A stretch of 64,000 nucleotides of DNA from Gemmatimonadaceae bacterium (GTDB lineage: Bacteria > Gemmatimonadota > Gemmatimonadetes > Gemmatimonadales > Gemmatimonadaceae), in assembly GCA_020846935.1 (NCBI GenBank), contig JADLCY010000002.1:186001-250000 (forward strand), written 5' to 3'. This document shows, piece after piece, positions 59,689-64,000 of the stretch (positions are counted from its first letter, which is position 1; every line of letters starts with the position of its first letter). Made by a program: the position numbers and the translations under genes. The notes beneath the pieces are model-generated. The model was not told the DNA's origin. It made no database searches and was given only the letters and a program-made list of their open reading frames with translations.

Positions 59689-60176
59689 CACGGCACCGCC
59701 GCGAAACACTCGATTTCCACGCGCGCCCCCAACGCCAGCCCGTTCGCCCCCAGCGCCGAACGCGCCGGCTTGTGACGCGGGAAGTACGTCGCGTACACCT
59801 CGTTCATCGCGTCCCACTCCCGCATGTCGGCCATGAACACCGTGCACTTCACCACCCGGTCCAGCGACGACCCCGCCTTCTCCAGCACGTCCTTGATGTT
59901 CTCCATGGTTTGCTTCGTCTCGGCCGCGATCCCCCCGGGCACCACGCCCCCCTGCGCGTTCGCCGACGTGCCGATCTGACCGGCAAGGAACAGCAGGTTC
60001 CCCACCTGCACCGCCGGCGAGAACGGACGCGTCGGTCGACCGTAGGGCGTGTGCCACGTCACCCCGTTCTCCGTCGTGCGTGCCTCCTCCGCCGGCACCG
60101 GCGTGGTCGTTGGCGCCGCCTGACGCGCACAGGCAGACAGACTCAGGACCAGAATGACGACTCTCGAAGCGGGCAT
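59688..60176 (-). CDS. RidA-family lipoprotein, secreted
   Basis: 162 residues with lipobox LSLSAC (Cys16) and RidA domain from about 55: AVQVGNLLFLAGQIG, ENIKDVLEKAGSSLD, VKCTVFMADMREWDAMN and ALGANGLALGARVEIECFA. The conserved Arg and Glu of RidA catalysis appear in the ARSALG and VEIECFA regions. A secreted RidA is unusual because its usual enamine substrates are cytosolic. An ATG at 60203 would add a non-signal-like stretch, so 60176 was chosen. Overlaps the esterase start; the upstream acylase is 71 bases away. Confidence 0.82.
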   Translation of the reverse strand: MPASRVVILVLSLSACARQAAPTTTPVPAEEARTTENGVTWHTPYGRPTRPFSPAVQVGNLLFLAGQIGTSANAQGGVVPGGIAAETKQTMENIKDVLEKAGSSLDRVVKCTVFMADMREWDAMNEVYATYFPRHKPARSALGANGLALGARVEIECFAAVP

Positions 60177-60246
60177 GGCGGTGGGATGAGGGTGCGCGGA
60201 CATTGCGTCGAAGGCAACGCCTCACGCAACCGGGGCTCCGAACCAC

Positions 60247-62634
60247 TCACCGCCGCGATGCCACCGGGCGCAGCCACATCACCTGCTCCGTCTCCGCCTC
60301 GACGCGCGCGCGCGAATACACCAGCGGGAAATACGCATCCTCGGCCCACAGCGCCAACAGATCCCGATAGTGTGGGCTCCGCGGATCCGCGGACTGCCCG
60401 GGCACGTTCGTCGCAAACGAGTTGTCGAAGTCGGCCAGATCGATGACCTCGCGGAACGACGCGCCCGCGCTCTGCCGGTAGTTCGCACCCCCGGTCGCGT
60501 ACACCGTGTTCGCGTCCCCCCCACGGGATACCGCCGGCAGGTCGTACGCGCTCGTCAGCGCGTGACGAAAGGCGGCCACGTGGATGGTGCCCCACCGCCA
60601 GGCAGTGCGATCACGACCAATCCGGCGCTCCAGGTCGGCGACCGCGTCGTCGAGCGCGAGGAGGAGCAGCGAGTCGATCGCGGGATCGGCATCAGGCCGT
60701 CCCAGGTACCGCTCCAGCCACGGATAGTTCGCTGACCCTGCGAGCAACGTTGTCGCCGCCGGCGCGTCCGCGGTCGCGCGGGCAATCACGCGACGGTACG
60801 CCGCCGGCGCCCAGGCAGCAAAGAGCGTCGGCGCCACCTGGTCGCGCGACATGCGGCGATTCCACGCCCGCAACGTCGCCACCTCGGTGCGCTCACTCTG
60901 TCCGCGGCGCGATGCAGCGCGATCCAGGTGCGGCAGCAGCGACTCGGCCAGCTTGGACCGATCGTCATGCTGCAGCTGCTTCGAGCCCTCGATGGTGTGC
61001 GCGGTCGACGCCGTCAGCACCTCGCGAACGCGATCGATGCGGTAGCGGCTCGCCCATTCGTAGGCGATCGGCGTCGTGTACCCCGTCGGGAGAATGTTGT
61101 TGTTGGCCGTGGCAATGAAGCCCGCCGCCGGATTGTACGCACGCGGGAGCTGCATGCCCGGCACGAAACCCTGCCACTCAAAACGACCGTCGCCGGGCAC
61201 GGGAAGCAGTCCCGACCACCTGCGCTTCGGCATGAGTCCGCCCGCCACCCACCCGATGTTTCCGTCGACATCGGCGTAGATCATGTTTTCGCTCGGCATG
61301 AGCCAGCGCGTCATGGCACGCTGGAACGACGGCCAGTCGCGGGCGCGATCGAGCTGGAGCGAGCCGAGGTACGCGGCCGTTCCCGGTTCAGCATGGACAG
61401 ACCGGACGGCGTAGCCGCGGCGCCGCACGGTGTCGACCGCGACCAGCGGGCCGTGGACGGTATAGCGGTGCGTGACGACTCGCGCGGCCTCTCCCTTCAC
61501 GCGGATCGTGTCAACGACGAGCCGCATACGCTTCCAGCGGCCGTCGTGTCGATAACACGACAGCGCGTCGGCTCCCTCGAGCGCGCCTGATGCACCGCAG
61601 GTCCCGAGCGACTCGACGTACAGATCCTGCTGGTCCATCCCGACCACCGTGAGCCCGAACGCGATGCGATCGTTGTGGCCGATCGCAACCCCCGGACTCG
61701 CCGGCTCGCCTGCCCCGATGACGTTCCAGCCAGGCGCCACGAGGTGCGAGAGGTAGCGCACGGCGGGGTTAGTGATCACCCGGTGCGGGTCGTTGGCGAG
61801 GATCGGCCGCTTCGTGGCGGTACGCGACCCGGCGATCACCCAGTTGTTCGAGCCCTCGATCCTGTTGTAGGCAATGTCGGAGAACGTCGCCGCGAAGCCA
61901 CCCAGGGATTCGCGCGTGATGCCCGAGTAGTCGAAGCCACGAACAGGATCGAGGGGCCGCGCCGGGTCGGTGGGGAGCAGCGAGTCCGTCCGGGCTGCAC
62001 CGATCGCGGCGACGAGCTGCGCGCGCAGAACCTCCGCCGATCCGTTCCCCGTCCCCGAGAGCCCCGTGGCGCGCGCGAGCGGCACGGTTTCTGTCCATGG
62101 CTCCGGGCGAAAGCCAAGCAGGCCAAACTCCGGAGGGAGTCGATCGCCAACCTGGGCGATCCATGCGTTCACGCCGGCCACGAACGCTCGCACGATCTCG
62201 CGCGTGTCGGGTCCGTACGCGGCCCACTCCCGCGCCATGTCACCGCGATACGCAAACGCCCGCGCCCACCGATCACGCTCCGCGGCCGAAGGCCCGAGCA
62301 CTTCGGCGAGCCGCCCTTCGCCCTGGCGCCGCCACATCTCCATCTGGAAGAGCCGATCCTGCGCGACGACAAAGCCTTGCGCGAGAAAGAGATCGTGCTG
62401 GTTGCTCGCATAGATGTGCGGAATGCCCCATCGATCGCGACGCACCTCGACAGGCGCCCGGAGCCCCGGCACGCGAAGCTCGAGCGTGTCCGGAGCCGGC
62501 CGGGACGATGGCGACGGCGCCGGCACCACCGCCAGCGGTTCGTTAGGCAGGCCGGAAGGCGCGGGGAGTGCGAGGGCCCCCGCACCAACGACCGCGGCCA
62601 CACCCACCGTGCGAAGAAAGGCGGCAGAAGGCAT
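60247..62634 (-). CDS. penicillin acylase family N-terminal-nucleophile amidase
   Basis: 795 residues, exported. After the signal sequence (about 5-24) the alpha segment contains RDRWGIPHIYAS and AQGFVVAQDRLFQMEMWRRQ. The maturation site is IEGSNNWVIAGS, where Ser262 becomes the beta-chain N-terminus and catalytic residue. The beta chain continues to 795 with ANDPH and GHNDRIAFGLT. Enzymes of this family hydrolyse acylated amines: penicillins, acyl-homoserine lactones or cephalosporins. Substrate unknown; lactone acylase activity is a possibility. Followed by RidA and esterase genes. Confidence 0.9.
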   Translation of the reverse strand: MPSAAFLRTVGVAAVVGAGALALPAPSGLPNEPLAVVPAPSPSSRPAPDTLELRVPGLRAPVEVRRDRWGIPHIYASNQHDLFLAQGFVVAQDRLFQMEMWRRQGEGRLAEVLGPSAAERDRWARAFAYRGDMAREWAAYGPDTREIVRAFVAGVNAWIAQVGDRLPPEFGLLGFRPEPWTETVPLARATGLSGTGNGSAEVLRAQLVAAIGAARTDSLLPTDPARPLDPVRGFDYSGITRESLGGFAATFSDIAYNRIEGSNNWVIAGSRTATKRPILANDPHRVITNPAVRYLSHLVAPGWNVIGAGEPASPGVAIGHNDRIAFGLTVVGMDQQDLYVESLGTCGASGALEGADALSCYRHDGRWKRMRLVVDTIRVKGEAARVVTHRYTVHGPLVAVDTVRRRGYAVRSVHAEPGTAAYLGSLQLDRARDWPSFQRAMTRWLMPSENMIYADVDGNIGWVAGGLMPKRRWSGLLPVPGDGRFEWQGFVPGMQLPRAYNPAAGFIATANNNILPTGYTTPIAYEWASRYRIDRVREVLTASTAHTIEGSKQLQHDDRSKLAESLLPHLDRAASRRGQSERTEVATLRAWNRRMSRDQVAPTLFAAWAPAAYRRVIARATADAPAATTLLAGSANYPWLERYLGRPDADPAIDSLLLLALDDAVADLERRIGRDRTAWRWGTIHVAAFRHALTSAYDLPAVSRGGDANTVYATGGANYRQSAGASFREVIDLADFDNSFATNVPGQSADPRSPHYRDLLALWAEDAYFPLVYSRARVEAETEQVMWLRPVASRR

Positions 62635-62915
62635 GCGTAAGTCTGCGCCCGGTGTCAGAACTCCGAAAGGCGACTGGCGTCGACGCCTTCCAGGAGCAAC
62701 TCACGCGGTGATTTCGCGAGACGACAACACGCCCGTCAGGAACACGAGGCGGTCGTCACCCGTGAGTGCTGATCCGCGTCGGGTGTCGCCAGCGCAGCTT
62801 CAGACTGGAAGCGAGGACGAAGGGATCCCCTCCATCCGTCCCCGATGCAATGCGTGGCTTTCGCGCGATGACCCGCGAGGCGGCGCTCCGCACGATCGTG
62901 CCCCGCAACGGCTCG

Positions 62916-63692
62916 TTACTTGATCCAGTGCCCGAGCCGACCCCAGCGAATGGCAGTGAGGAACGCGAGCGGACGCGTGCTCTCGGCGTCCCACGAGTAG
63001 TAGACGAAGAGCGGGCGGCCACGGAAGTTCTCGCGCGGGACGATACCCCAGTAGCGCGAGTCCTTCGAGTTGTACCGATTGTCGCCCATCATGAAGTAGT
63101 AGCCGGCCGGGACGACGAGCGGGCCCCAGTTGTCGTGCGTGGGGAGCGTCGGCGCCGGTCCGAAGCGCGAAGCGGTGAGCGCGTACTTCGCCTGCCACTC
63201 GAAGAGTGGTGATGTTTCGTTCGGATCTCCTGGCTCCGATTCGGCACCGTAGCCCTGGCGCTGTTCGATGCCGTCGACGAAGAGCTTCGCGTCCCGCATG
63301 TACAGCGTATCGCCCGGAAGGCCGACGACGCGCTTCACGAGAATCGGCGTCGGATCCCACGGCTGATCGATCTGCGGTGGGGAGACGAACACGGCGATCT
63401 CGTAGCGACGCGGCTCCGTGTACCCGGGCAGATTGATGTTCGTGAACGGAATGTGCGGGCCGTAGGCGAGCTTGTTCACGAACAGCCAGTCACCGATGAG
63501 CATCGACGGGATCATGCTCCCCGAGGGAATCCGATAGGCCTCGAAGAAGAAGATCCGGATGAACAGGAAGATGGCGACCGTGCCGAGGATGCCCTTGAGG
63601 TTCTCGCGCCACGTCGAGGAGGCGGCGCCTTTTGACTTGGCGGCGCGCACGACGTTGCGGGGCTTTGGCGGTGTGGACGACTTCTTGGCCAC
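62916..63692 (-). CDS. lepB: signal peptidase I
   Basis: 258 residues from GTG (VAKKSSTPPK). The N-terminal basic region precedes one transmembrane helix (about 33-52). Box B has the nucleophile Ser59 (IPSGSMIPS). Box D has the general-base Lys120 (LVKRVVGLPGD), and box E is YYFMMGDNRYNSKDSRYWG. Cleaves leader peptides of exported proteins on the outer face of the membrane. The frame is also open upstream to a GTG at 63770, which would add a non-homologous stretch. No binding partner gene next to it. Confidence 0.92.
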   Translation of the reverse strand: MAKKSSTPPKPRNVVRAAKSKGAASSTWRENLKGILGTVAIFLFIRIFFFEAYRIPSGSMIPSMLIGDWLFVNKLAYGPHIPFTNINLPGYTEPRRYEIAVFVSPPQIDQPWDPTPILVKRVVGLPGDTLYMRDAKLFVDGIEQRQGYGAESEPGDPNETSPLFEWQAKYALTASRFGPAPTLPTHDNWGPLVVPAGYYFMMGDNRYNSKDSRYWGIVPRENFRGRPLFVYYSWDAESTRPLAFLTAIRWGRLGHWIK

Positions 63693-63836
63693 TCGATGTG
63701 GGGTGATCGGAGGCGACGGCGCGAAGCCCGCGCGGGCGGCGGTCGACTCCGGGATGAGGGCCAACGGCACGTGGGTCGCTCGCCGCCGGCAAATCTAACT
63801 ACGGCCCCGCTGCCTGCGGGTGTCGTGAACGGCAGC

Positions 63837-63863
63837 GAGGCGCGCCCCTGGGGGACGCGCCTC
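63837..63863. terminator. strong hairpin after the SWIB gene
   Basis: GAGGCGCG (63837-63844) and CGCGCCTC (63856-63863) pair, and the inner CCCC/GGGG extend the stem. It lies 24 bases downstream of the SWIB stop in the direction of transcription. No T run follows. Confidence 0.45.
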
Positions 63864-63887
63864 GCGGTACCGTCGGGAGGCCGAGGC

Positions 63888-64000
63888 CTACGACAGGTGC
63901 TTGCTGACGAGCTTCGTCATCTCGAACATGGAGACCTGCTTCTTGCCACCGAAGACCGCCTGGAGCGCCGCATCGGCGTTGATGTTGCGACGGTTCTTGG
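63888..64000 (-). CDS. SWIB/MDM2 domain protein (5' part outside window)
   Basis: Only the last 37 codons are present: KNRRNINADAALQAVFGGKK then SMFEMTKLVSKHLS and a TAG stop. This matches the end of SWIB domains (the FGG-KK, FEMT and HL pattern). SWIB domains in bacteria occur as small stand-alone proteins or fused to topoisomerases. The N-terminus lies beyond the right edge, so its length is unknown. Confidence 0.85.
   Translation of the reverse strand, partial: KNRRNINADAALQAVFGGKKQVSMFEMTKLVSKHLS

Noticed and set aside
62635-62915. Possible small gene between the acylase and lepB
   Set aside because: Frames here read as Arg/Pro-rich shadows; nothing with a start signal and conserved features.
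1-64000. tRNA or rRNA genes
   Set aside because: No cloverleaf T-arm (GGTTCGAATCC-like) or conserved rRNA segment was noticed; a tool run could still find one.

Overview
The window is a high-G+C bacterial chromosome segment, densely coded on both strands, with many start/stop overlaps (ATGA, GTGA) and few long gaps. Composition, the complete SufR-regulated suf operon, the many GTG starts and the protein mix (penicillin-acylase-like amidase, M24 and GHL10 enzymes, ECF/anti-sigma/PDZ cassette, MSCCG protein) suggest a Gemmatimonadota-type soil bacterium. That placement is inference from style: no rRNA or tRNA gene was seen. Layout: 0-5 kb holds a partial flavin monooxygenase, an alpha/beta hydrolase, a matrixin protease and an ECF sigma / anti-sigma / PDZ operon. 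5-13 kb holds a serine hydrolase with a histone-like tail, then an isoprenoid pair (prenyl diphosphate synthase and geranylgeranyl-reductase-like flavoprotein) facing a four-gene operon of uncharacterised, apparently cytoplasmic beta-rich proteins. 12.7-20.4 kb is mostly housekeeping: class I fumarase, MIP18-like Fe-S protein, MgtC, GHL10 glycosidase, RNase D, hydrolases, ferredoxin. 20.5-27.7 kb encodes a molybdenum hydroxylase whose FAD subunit lies about 2.2 kb from the other two, plus a zinc dehydrogenase. 27.6-31.3 kb holds small conserved proteins, a 690-residue unknown and about 1 kb of gene debris containing a piece of the window's own RNase D gene. 31.3-37.7 kb is sufR-sufB-sufC-sufD-sufS-sufU plus a Rieske protein. 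39-49 kb is signalling and transport. A five-gene operon runs from two paralogous small proteins ending in a shared CPPFCPP motif, through a polytopic membrane protein, to a histidine kinase and a LuxR-type regulator. A molybdate-type ABC permease and ATPase without a binding protein are coupled to a large hybrid kinase, and a NatAB-type exporter follows. 49-53 kb holds a CpaE-like protein that has lost its P-loop, a bacilliredoxin, a lone GroES-like protein, an M24 peptidase and a membrane protein. 53-56 kb has visibly lower G+C and holds the most unusual locus: a beta-propeller lipoprotein, a CxxC thioredoxin-like lipoprotein, two tiny secreted cysteine-rich peptides and a half-length SecY-like protein, all on one strand. 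An IS256-type element with a frameshifted transposase (57.2-58.6 kb) abuts an esterase gene and supplies its stop codon. The window ends with a secreted RidA-like protein, a penicillin-acylase family enzyme, signal peptidase I and the 3' end of a SWIB-domain gene.
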